Source: Intestinibacillus massiliensis
GTDB taxonomy: Bacteria > Bacillota > Clostridia > Oscillospirales > Butyricicoccaceae
Length of the DNA stretch: 59,412 bases
Direction of reading: 5' to 3'
Assembly: GCF_900155735.1 (NCBI RefSeq)
Contig: NZ_LT707060.1
Span: forward strand, 433,695 to 493,106
Shown one piece after another: positions 50,938 through 59,412 of the stretch. Position 1 is the stretch's first letter. Each line of letters opens with the position of its first letter. The notes below the pieces were generated by a model, which was given only the letters and a program-made list of their open reading frames with translations, was not told the origin of the DNA and searched no databases. A program made the position numbers and the translations under genes.

Positions 50938-52243
50938 ACGGTTCCATATCCGGAAGCTGGGCGCCGAACTAGTGCTGGGCGCGCTCATTGCGCTGCTGGC
51001 GGGGCTGTGCATCTACCTGCCGCTGCGCACAGGGCTGTATTCTATCCTCGACCAGCGGCTGAGCGACCCCGCCTATTATGAGCAAAGCGCCAGGAAAAGC
51101 GCGGGGCAGCTTCAGGATTACGCGGACGCGCACGGCCTGTCCATGACGGATCCCAAAGCCCTGGATACGTTCGTAAATACCATGCCCGGTCGTCTCCTGA
51201 TGCTCTGGCAGGGAAACCGCCTTATCTACGCGACGGGCATGGTGATCGACGATGTTGGCATCACCAACGATACGGAGGCCGGCTATAGCCCCGGCCGGAT
51301 GAGCTTCCCGATCCGGTTTTCAGACGGCACGGCGGTCGCGGAATTCTATTTCTACTTTGAAGAGTACTATTACCTCCTTGTAAACGTTGCGGCCGCCGCC
51401 GTGGCGGGCGTTGTGGTCGCGATTGTGCTCATCCTGCTGATCCGGCGCAAAACGGCCTATATCGCGCAGCTGGAACGGGAGCTGAAGATCCTGGAGGGCG
51501 GCGACCTGCACTACCAAATCACCGTACGCGGCAGCGACGAGCTGGCCAGCCTGGCGCAGGGGATCGACGATATGCGGCGCTCCATTATTGAGCGGGAACA
51601 GGGGGAGGCGGCGGCGCGCGCGGCAAACCACGCGCTGGTGACCGCGATGAGCCATGACCTGCGCTCCCCGCTGACGGCGCTCATCGGCTATCTGGATTTG
51701 ATCTGCGGGGGCAAGTGCGACAGCCCGGAGCAGGAAAAGCATTTTATCGAGGTTGGCCGCCGCAAGGCCTACCAGATCAAGGCGCTGTCCGACAAGCTGT
51801 TTGAATACTTCCTGGTTTATGACACGACAAGCCGTACGGTCGGGCTGGAGGAGGTTGACGGGCGCGAACTGCTGAGCCAGGTGGTCGAGGAAGGCCTGTT
51901 CGACCTGGAGAGCGGGGGCTTCCAGATCGTGCGGGAGGGCGTGTGCCCGGCCTGCCGGCTGCGCGTCAATATCGGCCTGTTCCGCCGCCTGTTTACCAAC
52001 CTGTTTACGAATGTTGAAAAGTACGCCGACCATAGGGCGGCGGTATCGGTCGGCTATGCGCAGGAAGGCGGCGGGCTGGTGGTCAGCCTCTGCAACCGCG
52101 TCGCCAAGGACAGCCGCAGGGTGGAGAGCACGGAGATCGGGCTGAAAACCTGCGAAAAGATCATGGAGGATCACGGCGGGCGATTTGAGGCCGTGCGGAC
52201 GCAGGATGGGTTTTGCGCGCGAATGTGGTTCCCAGTAGATTAA
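50930..52243 (+). CDS. Sensor histidine kinase (efflux operon)
   Basis: A 437-residue kinase with two membrane helices (~13-33 and ~148-172) around a short extracellular sensor, a HAMP-like linker, the phosphoacceptor H-box MSHDLRSPLTALIGYLDL and a degenerate-looking ATPase domain (FRRLFTNLFTNVEKYAD). It starts with TTG after GGGAAGGGG and overlaps the regulator. It probably senses envelope or antibiotic stress. Confidence 0.9.
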   Translation: MNKRFHIRKLGAELVLGALIALLAGLCIYLPLRTGLYSILDQRLSDPAYYEQSARKSAGQLQDYADAHGLSMTDPKALDTFVNTMPGRLLMLWQGNRLIYATGMVIDDVGITNDTEAGYSPGRMSFPIRFSDGTAVAEFYFYFEEYYYLLVNVAAAAVAGVVVAIVLILLIRRKTAYIAQLERELKILEGGDLHYQITVRGSDELASLAQGIDDMRRSIIEREQGEAAARAANHALVTAMSHDLRSPLTALIGYLDLICGGKCDSPEQEKHFIEVGRRKAYQIKALSDKLFEYFLVYDTTSRTVGLEEVDGRELLSQVVEEGLFDLESGGFQIVREGVCPACRLRVNIGLFRRLFTNLFTNVEKYADHRAAVSVGYAQEGGGLVVSLCNRVAKDSRRVESTEIGLKTCEKIMEDHGGRFEAVRTQDGFCARMWFPVD

Positions 52244-52367
52244 AGGGACGGCCGGTGACCCGGGAAAATGAGGAAGCGACGGGGATGCGCCAATCGGATT
52301 GCATGGCAGTGCCATGCGGCGCTCCTATGCAACGTGTTTTCAAAAACGGTCCCCCGGATTGGATGGA

Positions 52368-52408
52368 AGAAGCCCCTGCGGCCATGAAAGGCCGCAGGGG
52401 CTTCTTGC
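52368..52408 (+). terminator. Terminator of the efflux/two-component gene set
   Basis: A perfect 16-bp stem (AGAAGCCCCTGCGGCC with its complement) around ATGAAA, followed by a short T stretch. The rest of 52244-52533 carries no gene, only this hairpin and the next promoter region. Confidence 0.85.
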
Positions 52409-52442
52409 CGCGCATCGCCAGGTGCATTTGACCGAGGGGCGC

Positions 52443-52502
52443 CTTACGGTTTTGTAAGCTTGCGCAAAAGTGCTGTGCGGCGGGCGGCTTTGCTGCTATA
52501 AT
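52443..52502 (+). promoter_or_regulatory. Promoter with CTTACGG-GTAAGCT operator, second two-component system
   Basis: CTTACGGTTTTGTAAGCT at 52443-52460 contains inverted arms CTTAC/GTAAG with a 6-bp gap. TATAAT at 52497-52502 follows without a clear -35. The same operator geometry recurs before the ABC genes at 54435. Confidence 0.6.
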
Positions 52503-52533
52503 GAGAAAAAACAAGCGTATGGAGGCGGAGACG

Positions 52534-53223
52534 ATGGAAAAGCTGCTGCTATTGGAGGACGATATCAGCCTGGTCGATGGGCTGGAATACGCGCTGCGCA
52601 AAAACGGCTATGCGTTCGACGTCGCGCGGACGGTGCGGGAGGCGAAAGCCCTCTTGGAGCGCGGGGCGTATGACCTGCTGCTGCTTGACGTGGCCCTGCC
52701 GGACGGTACGGGCTTTTCCCTGTGCGAATGGTTGCGCGGGCGGGGCGGCAAGGCGCCGATCATTTTCCTGACGGCGGCGGACGAGGAAGTCAATATCATC
52801 CGCGGCCTGGATTGCGGCGGCGACGACTATATCACAAAGCCTTTCCGGATGGGCGAGCTGTTTTCGCGCATCCGCGCGCTGCTGCGCCGCACGGGCAAGG
52901 CCGAGGAGGGGCAAACCCTATGCAGCGGCGGCGTGACGGTCGACCTGCTGGGCGGGCGCGCATTGCTCCGGGGCAGGCCGCTCGAATTGACCCTGGGCGA
53001 GTACAAGCTGCTCTGCCTGCTGCTGCGCAATGCGGGTCGCGTCGTATCCCGGCAGCGTATTTTGGAGGCCTTGTGGGATCAGAACGGGAACTACGTGGAT
53101 GACAACACGGTCTCCGTATATATCCGCCGCCTGCGCGAAAAGATTGAAGATAACCCATCGCAGCCAAGGCATCTGCGCACGGTGCGCGGTTTTGGATACC
53201 AATGGGACGGGGGGCAGGCATGA
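52534..53223 (+). CDS. OmpR-family response regulator (BceR-like)
   Basis: A 229-residue protein with receiver (LLLEDDISLVDGLEY, LLLLDVALPDGTGF with phospho-Asp, DYITKPFRMGEL) and winged-helix output (LTLGEYKLLCLLLRN, VDDNTVSVYIRRLREKIED, VRGFGYQW). ATG 52534 follows GGAGGCGGAG; an upstream in-frame ATG at 52501 lies in the -10 region. With the kinase and the FtsX-type ABC transporter behind it, the locus resembles peptide-antibiotic detoxification systems. Confidence 0.92.
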   Translation: MEKLLLLEDDISLVDGLEYALRKNGYAFDVARTVREAKALLERGAYDLLLLDVALPDGTGFSLCEWLRGRGGKAPIIFLTAADEEVNIIRGLDCGGDDYITKPFRMGELFSRIRALLRRTGKAEEGQTLCSGGVTVDLLGGRALLRGRPLELTLGEYKLLCLLLRNAGRVVSRQRILEALWDQNGNYVDDNTVSVYIRRLREKIEDNPSQPRHLRTVRGFGYQWDGGQA

Positions 53224-54449
53224 GCTTTTTACAGGACAGGCAGGCACGGCGGTACCTGTTTGCGGTTTCATGGGTGTGCGCGCTGGCCGTTATCCTGGGC
53301 GCCCTGTTTTGCATGGCGCAGGCGCGGGCGGCGGAACGGCTCCTGCTTACGCGGGAGCGGCAGGTCGCGGACGCGCTGCTTGGCAGCGCGGTGGCGCCGG
53401 AGGTCGTGGCGGCCGCTATTTCGCATGATGCGGACAGCGGGCGCGGGGCGGCCTTCCTGTCCCGGATAGGGCGTACGGCGCACACCCCGCCCCACCTGCT
53501 TCCCGCCCTGCGCGCGTTTGCGAGGCAGACGGCGGTGAGGCTGCTGGCGGGCGTCGCGCTGTGTGCGGCGGCGCTCCTGTTTGCCGCCCTGCGGTTCCTG
53601 CGCGGGTGGGAGCGCCGGTGCCAGAATGCGGAGCAGGCCGTCCGCCGTTTTGCATCCGGCGATTTTGGGACGCACCTGCCCCGCGTGGGGGAAGGCGCGT
53701 TCGCGCGGCTGTGCGCCGCGGTGGACGGCCTGGCCTCCGCGCTGCAATCCAAGGGGGAGGCGGAGCACCGGGCAAAGGAGTTCCTGAAGGACGCTATTTC
53801 GGATATCTCCCACCAGCTTAAAACGCCGCTTGCCGCCCTGCGGATGTATCAGGAGATCATACAAGGCGACGCCGGGGACGAGGCCGTGGTGGCGGCGTTT
53901 TCCGGGAAGATGGCCGGCGCGCTGGCGCGCATGGAGGGGCTGATCCAGGCGCTGCTCAAAATTACACGGTTGGATGCGGGCGGCATCGTGTTTGAAAAGG
54001 CGCGGGCCGATCTCCGGAGCCTGGCGAAGCGCGCCACGGCGGAGCTTGTGACGCGGGCGGCGCGGGAGCACAAGGCGCTTGCCCTGCGCGGCGACCCGGC
54101 GGCGTGGCTCCTGTGCGATCTGGATTGGACGGCGGAGGCTGTCGGCAACTTGGTCAAAAATGCGCTCGACCACACGGCGGCAGGCGGGCGGGTGGAGGTT
54201 TCCTGGGAACGCACCGCCGCGGTGACGCGTATAACGGTCACGGACGACGGGTGCGGCATCGCCCCGGAGGACATCCACCATATCTTCAAACGCTTTTACC
54301 GCAGCAGCCATTCGCTGGATACGCAGGGCGTAGGGCTGGGGCTGCCGCTTGCGAAAGCCATTATAGAAGGGCAGGGCGGCGCCCTGTGCGTGTGGAGCGC
54401 GCCGGGTATGGGCGCGCGCTTTACCGCCTCCTTCCTTACGGAACCGTAA
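53220..54449 (+). CDS. Sensor histidine kinase (second system)
   Basis: A 409-residue kinase. Membrane helices ~15-40 and ~110-130 flank a short external loop. Then come a HAMP-like linker, the H-box ISDISHQLKTPLAALRMY and ATPase motifs (NLVKNALDHTAAGG, VTDDGCGIAPEDI, GVGLGLPLAKAIIEGQGG). The start ATG overlaps the regulator's stop (ATGA). Its stop codon lies inside the operator of the downstream ABC genes. Confidence 0.92.
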   Translation: MSFLQDRQARRYLFAVSWVCALAVILGALFCMAQARAAERLLLTRERQVADALLGSAVAPEVVAAAISHDADSGRGAAFLSRIGRTAHTPPHLLPALRAFARQTAVRLLAGVALCAAALLFAALRFLRGWERRCQNAEQAVRRFASGDFGTHLPRVGEGAFARLCAAVDGLASALQSKGEAEHRAKEFLKDAISDISHQLKTPLAALRMYQEIIQGDAGDEAVVAAFSGKMAGALARMEGLIQALLKITRLDAGGIVFEKARADLRSLAKRATAELVTRAAREHKALALRGDPAAWLLCDLDWTAEAVGNLVKNALDHTAAGGRVEVSWERTAAVTRITVTDDGCGIAPEDIHHIFKRFYRSSHSLDTQGVGLGLPLAKAIIEGQGGALCVWSAPGMGARFTASFLTEP

Positions 54450-54475
54450 GCTGGGATTCACTGGATTGTAAGCCG
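54435..54475 (+). promoter_or_regulatory. Operator and promoter region of the FtsX-type ABC genes
   Basis: CTTACGGAACCGTAAGCT at 54435-54452 matches the upstream operator in 15 of 18 positions, and a further GTAAGC lies at 54468-54473. A -10-like TATAAA follows at 54494-54499. Confidence 0.6.
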
Positions 54476-54515
54476 GGCGTGTTAAACTTCCCATATAAAG
54501 GAGGTTTCTTTTCAA

Positions 54516-55199
54516 ATGGAAATTTTACAGGTAGAAAAGCTCTGCAAAACCTACGGCCAGGGGGAGACGCGCGTGGAAGCGCTGCGGGATGTGTCCCTGC
54601 GCCTGGAAAAGGGCGAGTTCGCGGCCGTGATCGGCGAGTCCGGCTCGGGGAAGAGCACGCTGCTCAATTGTATCGGCGGGTTGGACCAGCCCACCTCCGG
54701 GCGGGTGCTGCTGGACGGGCAGGACCTGTTTGCGATGAAGGAGCAGGAGCGCACGGTTTTCCGCCGCCGCAATATCGGTTTCGTGTTCCAGTCGTTCCAG
54801 CTTGTGGGCGAGCTGGATGTGGAGCAGAATATCGCATTCCCGATGCTGCTGGATTATCAAAGGCCGGATCAAAAGCGCGTTGAGGAGGTCTTGCAGGTGC
54901 TAGGGCTCTCCGACCGCCGCCGCCACCTGCCCAGCCAGCTTTCCGGTGGCCAGCAGCAGCGCGTGGCGATCGGGCGGGCGCTGATGATGAAGCCCATGCT
55001 CATCCTGGCCGACGAGCCGACGGGCAACCTGGACAGCAAAAACAGCCGGGACGTGATGGAGCTGCTGGTACAGGCTTCGCGCCGCTTCCAGCAGACCATC
55101 CTGATGATTACGCATAACGTAAACCTGGCCGCGGCCTGCGACCGCGTGCTGCGGGTGACGGACGGCGTGCTCTCCGATCTGGGCGGGGTGCGGGAATGA
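54516..55199 (+). CDS. ABC transporter ATPase (BceA/LolD-like)
   Basis: A 227-residue ATPase with Walker A GESGSGKST, Q-loop FQSFQ, signature LSGGQQQR, Walker [12 protein letters not shown] and H-loop ITHN. AAAGGAGGTT lies about 14 bp before the ATG, a slightly long spacing. It overlaps the permease start by 4 bp and forms the energising subunit. Confidence 0.93.
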   Translation: MEILQVEKLCKTYGQGETRVEALRDVSLRLEKGEFAAVIGESGSGKSTLLNCIGGLDQPTSGRVLLDGQDLFAMKEQERTVFRRRNIGFVFQSFQLVGELDVEQNIAFPMLLDYQRPDQKRVEEVLQVLGLSDRRRHLPSQLSGGQQQRVAIGRALMMKPMLILADEPTGNLDSKNSRDVMELLVQASRRFQQTILMITHNVNLAAACDRVLRVTDGVLSDLGGVRE

Positions 55200-57556
55200 A
55201 ACGCTATTTGGATTTGGTGCCGGTTGCCGCCCGGGCGCATAGGCGGCAAAACCGGATGTCGGTATTTTGCATCGTCCTGAGCGTGCTGCTCGTGACCGCG
55301 ATTTTCGGCATGGCGGACATGTTTCTCCGCAGCCAGAAAATACAGTCCTACAAAACGGATGGCAACTGGCACGCAAACTTTCAAAACATCAGCGATACGG
55401 ATGCCGCAATGATCGCGGCGCGGCCGGACGTGGCGGCGATGTCGTGGTACGATGCGGTCAACTATAAGGCGGAGCCGACGTATTCCATAAATGGTAAGAC
55501 CGTGGCCATATGCGGCTTTGACGAGGATTTTTTGAGCGATATCTATATAGATACCGCGCTGACGGAGGGGCATTTCCCCACCGGCGGGCAGGAAGCGGTA
55601 CTGACGCAGAACGCAAAGGAAACGCTCGGGCTGCGGCTGGGCGATACCGTGACGGTTAACATGCCGGAAGGCCGTACCCTGCCCCTGGCCGTGTGCGGCT
55701 TTGCGGACAATACCGCGATGATGCTGCGGTACGACTGCGTCGGGGTGTTCCTGTCCACGGGGCAGTTCCGCGCCATCCCGTGGGCGGACGCGGAGGGCGC
55801 GGCAGCGAACCCGGGGATGTATTACGTGCAGTTTACGCCTTACTGTAACATACAAAAGGCGATTGCGGATATCCAGTCCCAACTGCAAATCCCCGATGCG
55901 CAGGTAGGGCAGAACGTAAGGCTGCTCGGCGTGATGGGGCAGAGCGGCGACCCGATGATGCTGTGCCTCTATGCCACGGCAGGGGTGCTGTTTGTGCTCG
56001 TCCTCCTGGCTGGTATCATGATGATTGCGAGCAGCCTAAACAGCAATGTGGCGCAGCGCACGCAGTTTTTCGGGATGCTGCGCTGCATCGGCGCAACCCC
56101 CAAGCAGGTGATCCGGCTGGTGCGGTGCGAGGCGCTGTCCTGGTGCCAGTTCGCCATCCCGCTCGGCGTGGGCATTGGCGTCGTGCTGATTTGGGTGCTA
56201 TGTGCGGTGTTGCGCGCACTCAGCCCCTACTTTTTCGCGGAGATGCCGGTGATTGCGGTTAGCGTCCCGAGTATCGCCGCAGGCGTGGTGGTCGGGCTGC
56301 TCACCGTGCTGCTGGCCGCCCGCGCGCCTGCGCGGCGTGCGGCGCGGGTATCACCCTTGACCGCGGTATCCGGCAACGCGGATGCGGCCGCGCCTGCCCG
56401 GCACGCGGTGGGCGCGAAGCGGCTGCATGTGGACACGGCGCTCGGCATCCATCACGCAATGGCCAGCCGTAAGAACTTTGCCCTGATGGTGGGTTCCTTT
56501 GCGCTCAGTATCGTGCTGTTCCTGTCCTTCTCCGCGCTAATCAGCTTTATGGACCATGCGGTTACGCCGCTGAACCCCGCCACGCCTGACCTGTCCATCA
56601 TCAGCGCGGATAACACCCGCTCCGTGCGGGGCGGCCTTCTGGAAACGCTGGGGGAAAATCCGGCCGTCGCGCGTGTCTATGGCCGCATGTTTGCCTTTGA
56701 TGTGCCCGCTGTTACCGGTGGGCAGGCGGGCACGGCCGACCTCATTTCCTATGACGCGCCCCAGTTCCGCTGGGCGGAGAAGGCCTTGCTGGAGGGTTCG
56801 GTGCAGGAAACGGAGCGGGGGACGGACGCCGTGCTGACGGTATATAGCCCGGAAAATCCGTTCCGGGTCGGCGATACCGTCACGCTGGACTGCAATGGGG
56901 CGTCCCACACCCTACGCGTCACGGGCATGCTGTCGGACAGCCCGTTTTCCAGCGGCAACGGCTTTGGGGACCTGATCTGTTCGGAGGGCACCTTCCGTCG
57001 GCTGATGGGGGACGGCGGCTATACGGTGATCGATATGCAGCTCACAGGCCGCGCCACCGATGCGGACGTGCAGGCGATCCGCGCGTTGGCGGGGGAGGGC
57101 GTCCGCTTTTCCGACCGTCGCGCGGGCAACGCGGAAGCGACCGGGGCGTATTTGGCGTTCGCGCTGTTCGTATACGGCTTTTTGGCGCTGATCGCCCTGA
57201 TTACCGTGTGCAATATTATCAACAGCCTGGCCATGAGCGTATCTGCGTGGATGCGGCAATACGGCGCGATGCGGGCGGTCGGTATGGGCGGCCATCAGCT
57301 CGTGCGCATGGTCACGGCGGAGGCCGCGGCATACGCCGTGGCCGGGAGCGTGGCCGGCTGCATCCTTGGGCTGCCGCTGCACCGGTTCCTGTTTGAAAAA
57401 ATGGTCTCCTTCCGTTGGGGCGACCCGTGGCAGGCGCCGCTGGGCGCGCTCGCCCTCATCGTCGCCATCGTAGCGGTGACGTCCTTTGCCGCGGTGCGCG
57501 GGCCGGCAAAGCGCATCCGGGAGCTGTCCATTGCCGATACCATCAGCGCGGAATAA
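55196..57556 (+). CDS. FtsX-type ABC transporter permease with two FtsX domains
   Basis: A 786-residue protein arranged as two similar halves: an N-terminal membrane helix (~24-44), an external domain (~45-255), three segments forming FtsX domain 1 (~256-380), then a helix (~420-450), a second external domain (~450-650) and FtsX domain 2 (~655-780). This LolC/E-like duplication differs from classical BceB. With the adjacent two-component genes, a role in resistance to a cell-envelope antibiotic is likely (inference). Confidence 0.88.
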   Translation: MKRYLDLVPVAARAHRRQNRMSVFCIVLSVLLVTAIFGMADMFLRSQKIQSYKTDGNWHANFQNISDTDAAMIAARPDVAAMSWYDAVNYKAEPTYSINGKTVAICGFDEDFLSDIYIDTALTEGHFPTGGQEAVLTQNAKETLGLRLGDTVTVNMPEGRTLPLAVCGFADNTAMMLRYDCVGVFLSTGQFRAIPWADAEGAAANPGMYYVQFTPYCNIQKAIADIQSQLQIPDAQVGQNVRLLGVMGQSGDPMMLCLYATAGVLFVLVLLAGIMMIASSLNSNVAQRTQFFGMLRCIGATPKQVIRLVRCEALSWCQFAIPLGVGIGVVLIWVLCAVLRALSPYFFAEMPVIAVSVPSIAAGVVVGLLTVLLAARAPARRAARVSPLTAVSGNADAAAPARHAVGAKRLHVDTALGIHHAMASRKNFALMVGSFALSIVLFLSFSALISFMDHAVTPLNPATPDLSIISADNTRSVRGGLLETLGENPAVARVYGRMFAFDVPAVTGGQAGTADLISYDAPQFRWAEKALLEGSVQETERGTDAVLTVYSPENPFRVGDTVTLDCNGASHTLRVTGMLSDSPFSSGNGFGDLICSEGTFRRLMGDGGYTVIDMQLTGRATDADVQAIRALAGEGVRFSDRRAGNAEATGAYLAFALFVYGFLALIALITVCNIINSLAMSVSAWMRQYGAMRAVGMGGHQLVRMVTAEAAAYAVAGSVAGCILGLPLHRFLFEKMVSFRWGDPWQAPLGALALIVAIVAVTSFAAVRGPAKRIRELSIADTISAE

Positions 57557-57585
57557 GCAGTTTGCAAAATACGGCGGTAAGACGC

Positions 57586-57625
57586 AAAAAGGCGCGCATA
57601 TGCCATGGCATATGCGCGCCTTTTT
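57586..57625. terminator. Terminator after the FtsX-type permease
   Basis: A perfect 40-bp palindrome (AAAAAGGCGCGCATATGCCA and its complement) with A-run and T-run ends works in both directions. Confidence 0.92.
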
Positions 57626-57689
57626 CCCCTGTGCCGGGAAGCATGGGGAAACAGCCTGAAACAGCGCGGCCCGTAAGGCTGCCTGAATA

Positions 57690-57727
57690 CGTAAAAAAGA
57701 AAAGAAGCCTGATTTCTCAGACTTCTT
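57690..57727 (-). terminator. Terminator of the tRNA-Ser pair
   Basis: On the reverse strand AAGAAGTCTGA pairs with TCAGGCTTCTT around GAAA, followed by T-rich sequence just after the second tRNA. Confidence 0.85.
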
Positions 57728-57730
57728 TTT

Positions 57731-57821
57731 TGGCGGAGACGGAGAGATTTGAACTCTCGCGCCGATTTCTCGACCTACTCCCTTAGCAGGGGAGCCCCTT
57801 CACCAGCTTGGGTACGTCTCC
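57731..57821 (-). tRNA. tRNA-Ser (GCT)
   Basis: A 91-nt class II tRNA on the reverse strand. The acceptor stem is GGAGACG/CGTCTCC and the 3' CCA is encoded. The anticodon stem CTCCC/GGGAG encloses the loop CTGCTAA with anticodon GCT (reads AGC/AGU). A long variable arm and the T-loop GTTCAAATC are present, as expected for serine. Confidence 0.93.
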
Positions 57822-57858
57822 ACATGTCAAGTATATGGTTGGCTCCGCCAAAAAAAAT

Positions 57859-57947
57859 TGGCGGAGAGGGTGGGATTCGAACCCACGCGCCCTTTCGGAC
57901 AAACGGTTTTCAAGACCGCCTCGTTATGACCACTTCGATACCTCTCC
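57859..57947 (-). tRNA. tRNA-Ser (TGA)
   Basis: An 89-nt class II tRNA on the reverse strand. Acceptor stem GGAGAGG/CCTCTCC with encoded CCA, anticodon loop CTTGAAA giving anticodon TGA (reads UCN), a variable arm around GTCCGAAAGGGC, and T-loop GTTCGAATC. It is transcribed before the Ser-GCT gene from the shared promoter at 57975-58003. Confidence 0.93.
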
Positions 57948-57974
57948 GGATCCTTTGCCCGATAAGCAATTGTC

Positions 57975-58003
57975 ATTTTATCATACGGATTACACGCTGT
58001 CAA
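57975..58003 (-). promoter_or_regulatory. Promoter of the tRNA-Ser operon
   Basis: On the reverse strand a consensus TTGACA (57998-58003) and TAAAAT (57975-57980) have an exact 17-bp spacer, about 30 bp upstream of the first tRNA. Confidence 0.85.
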
Positions 58004-58127
58004 TAGTTTTTTTGCTGCGGATGACAGATGACGGAAAGGCCGGTTGCCCCTTTACGCGGGTGCTGCGGATATGGTACTCTTAAAGAAAAACGCCTTGCAA
58101 AGGCAGGCGGCGGAAGGGGATGGCAAC

Positions 58128-59412
58128 ATGCAATTTGAGCGGATTTATATGCAGCCCGACCGGGACGAGCGGATTATCGACGGCGTGCTCTGGGAGTTCC
58201 TCGGCCTGTGCGACATGCCGCACGGTTCGGGCAATGAGCAACAGGCCTCCGATTACCTGATGGACAGGCTCCGCCGCATGGGGCTGTCGCCGGTGCGCGA
58301 CGACAGCCTGAACGTGATCGCGGACCTGCCGCCCACGCCGGGCTGCGAGGGCGCGCCGCTGACGGCGGTACAGGGGCATATGGACATGGTGTGCGCGGCC
58401 GCGCCGCACAGCGCGTTCAACGCGGCGCGCGACCCGGTGATTGCGCTGGTGCGCGACGGCTGCCTGTGTACGAACGGCGCGTCCTCGCTCGGCGCGGACT
58501 GCGGCATCGGCAACGCCGCCGCGCTTTACCTGCTTTCACATCCGAACACCGCGCATGGGCCGGTGCGCCTGCTGTTTACCACCGGCGAGGAGGTCGGCCT
58601 GAAGGGCGCGCTGCACATGGACAAAAAATACGTTTCGGATGTGCGCTACCTGATCAATACCGACGGCTTCCAGCAGGGCGACGTTGTCGTTTCCTCGTCC
58701 GGGGGGCGGCGCGAAACCTATCTGCGCCCCCTGCACACGGCCGTGCCGCCCGGCGACCGCGCCTGGCGGCTGTCGCTCGACGGCTTCCGCGGCGGCCACT
58801 CGGGGTATGATATCGACAAGGGGCGCGCCAACACGATCAAGCTCCTCAGCGTGTTCTTGACCGAACTGTCGCAGCGCGTGCCGTTTGCGCTCGCGTCGTT
58901 TGACGGCGGCACGGCGCACAACGCGATCCCATTCGCCAGCGAAGCCGTGCTGGTCGCGCCGTCGCGGTACGCGGAAGAGATGGAGCGCGCCGCGTTCACG
59001 TTCCAGCAGCGGGTTTCGGATATGTTCTCCGTTACCGACCCGGGTGGCCGGGTACGGCTGTCGCCCTGTGCGCTGCCGCCGCGCGTCTGGTCGGACGCGG
59101 ACATGCGCGCCACGCTCGACCTTTGCATCCTGATCTATAACGGCGTCTACTCCATGGACGCCTACCTCCCCGGCCGGGTCGGCTCGTCCTCCAACCTGGG
59201 GCGCGTGACCGTTAACGGGAGCGGGCAGGTCGAGGTGCGCAGCATGGTGCGCTGCGCGGTCGGCGCCAACGAGGAGATCATCGCCATGCAGCACCGGCGT
59301 GCCGCGGCCATGGCCGGCTTTACCATGACGGTTGGCGGCTACAAAGGCTGGCCGGGCACGGCGGACAACCCGCTCGCGCAGCTTATGGATCGCGTCTATT
59401 ACCGGCAGAACG
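58128..59412 (+). CDS. pepD: PepD-type aminoacyl-histidine dipeptidase (3' end outside window)
   Basis: About 428 codons of an M20-family zinc peptidase. The metal-ligand motifs are QGHMDMV, LGADCGIGNA and TTGEEVGLKGA, and AVQGHMD with NTDGFQQGD fits the PepD (carnosinase-like) branch. The ATG at 58128 has GGAAGGGG 8 bp upstream; an earlier ATG at 58120 is in another frame. In LGADCGIG a Cys replaces the Asn usual in relatives. The gene continues past the right edge. Confidence 0.88.
   Translation, partial: MQFERIYMQPDRDERIIDGVLWEFLGLCDMPHGSGNEQQASDYLMDRLRRMGLSPVRDDSLNVIADLPPTPGCEGAPLTAVQGHMDMVCAAAPHSAFNAARDPVIALVRDGCLCTNGASSLGADCGIGNAAALYLLSHPNTAHGPVRLLFTTGEEVGLKGALHMDKKYVSDVRYLINTDGFQQGDVVVSSSGGRRETYLRPLHTAVPPGDRAWRLSLDGFRGGHSGYDIDKGRANTIKLLSVFLTELSQRVPFALASFDGGTAHNAIPFASEAVLVAPSRYAEEMERAAFTFQQRVSDMFSVTDPGGRVRLSPCALPPRVWSDADMRATLDLCILIYNGVYSMDAYLPGRVGSSSNLGRVTVNGSGQVEVRSMVRCAVGANEEIIAMQHRRAAAMAGFTMTVGGYKGWPGTADNPLAQLMDRVYYRQN

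Noticed and set aside
57731-57947. tRNA-Ser genes as an integration site for a mobile element
   Set aside because: Both tRNAs are complete, with no repeated tRNA 3' ends and no integrase nearby; the recombinase at 23 kb is far away.
1-59412. CRISPR arrays, rRNA genes or insertion sequences
   Set aside because: No regularly spaced direct repeats, no rRNA sequence and no transposase gene were found on reading both strands.

Overview
The window looks like a chromosomal segment of a GC-rich, spore-forming, anaerobic Firmicute of the Clostridia (Oscillospiraceae-like). Evidence: a germination protease, spoIIGA-sigE, RNase J, several S-layer-homology (SLH) proteins, anaerobic radical-SAM enzymes, AGGAGG-type ribosome binding sites and frequent TTG/GTG starts. 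The species is not identified; this is inference from gene content.

Layout. 0-9.7 kb: partial gpr, rpsT, an ArsR-SdpI pair, a small SLH protein, a DUF1653 protein, RNase J, a 3D-domain wall protein, the niacin regulator and transporter (niaR, niaX), birA and an S4/YlmH-like protein. 10-19 kb: a large SLH/X2 protein, a TetR-MFS efflux pair, spoIIGA-sigE, a CAT-like acetyltransferase and a purine permease. 19-22.7 kb: a radical-SAM/C_GCAxxG_C_C pair, a TtcA-like enzyme and rplM-rpsI.

22.7-28 kb is the most unusual part. A tyrosine recombinase gene is followed one base later by a perfect 19-bp inverted-repeat pair bounding a ~230-bp segment. That segment carries a good sigma-A promoter pointing away from, and a terminator pointing toward, a 1244-aa beta-helix/SLH surface protein. 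This is the architecture of a phase-variable invertible promoter, read here in the OFF orientation.

28-41 kb is a sulfate-ester module: a TSUP exporter, a YesM/YesN sensor-regulator, a solute-binding lipoprotein, two permeases, two ATPases, two Cys-type sulfatases without signal peptides, and an anaerobic sulfatase maturase. The parts suggest import of a sulfated small molecule, cytoplasmic desulfation and export of a sulfur product. The two ATPases have complementary defects that predict one degenerate ATP site. A 48-aa protein with 17 cysteines lies next to the maturase.

41.6-59.4 kb: recQ, a YitT protein, a MacAB-like operon that also encodes an SLH protein and a two-component system, a second two-component system with an FtsX-type ABC transporter that share an operator-like motif, two serine tRNAs and a partial pepD.
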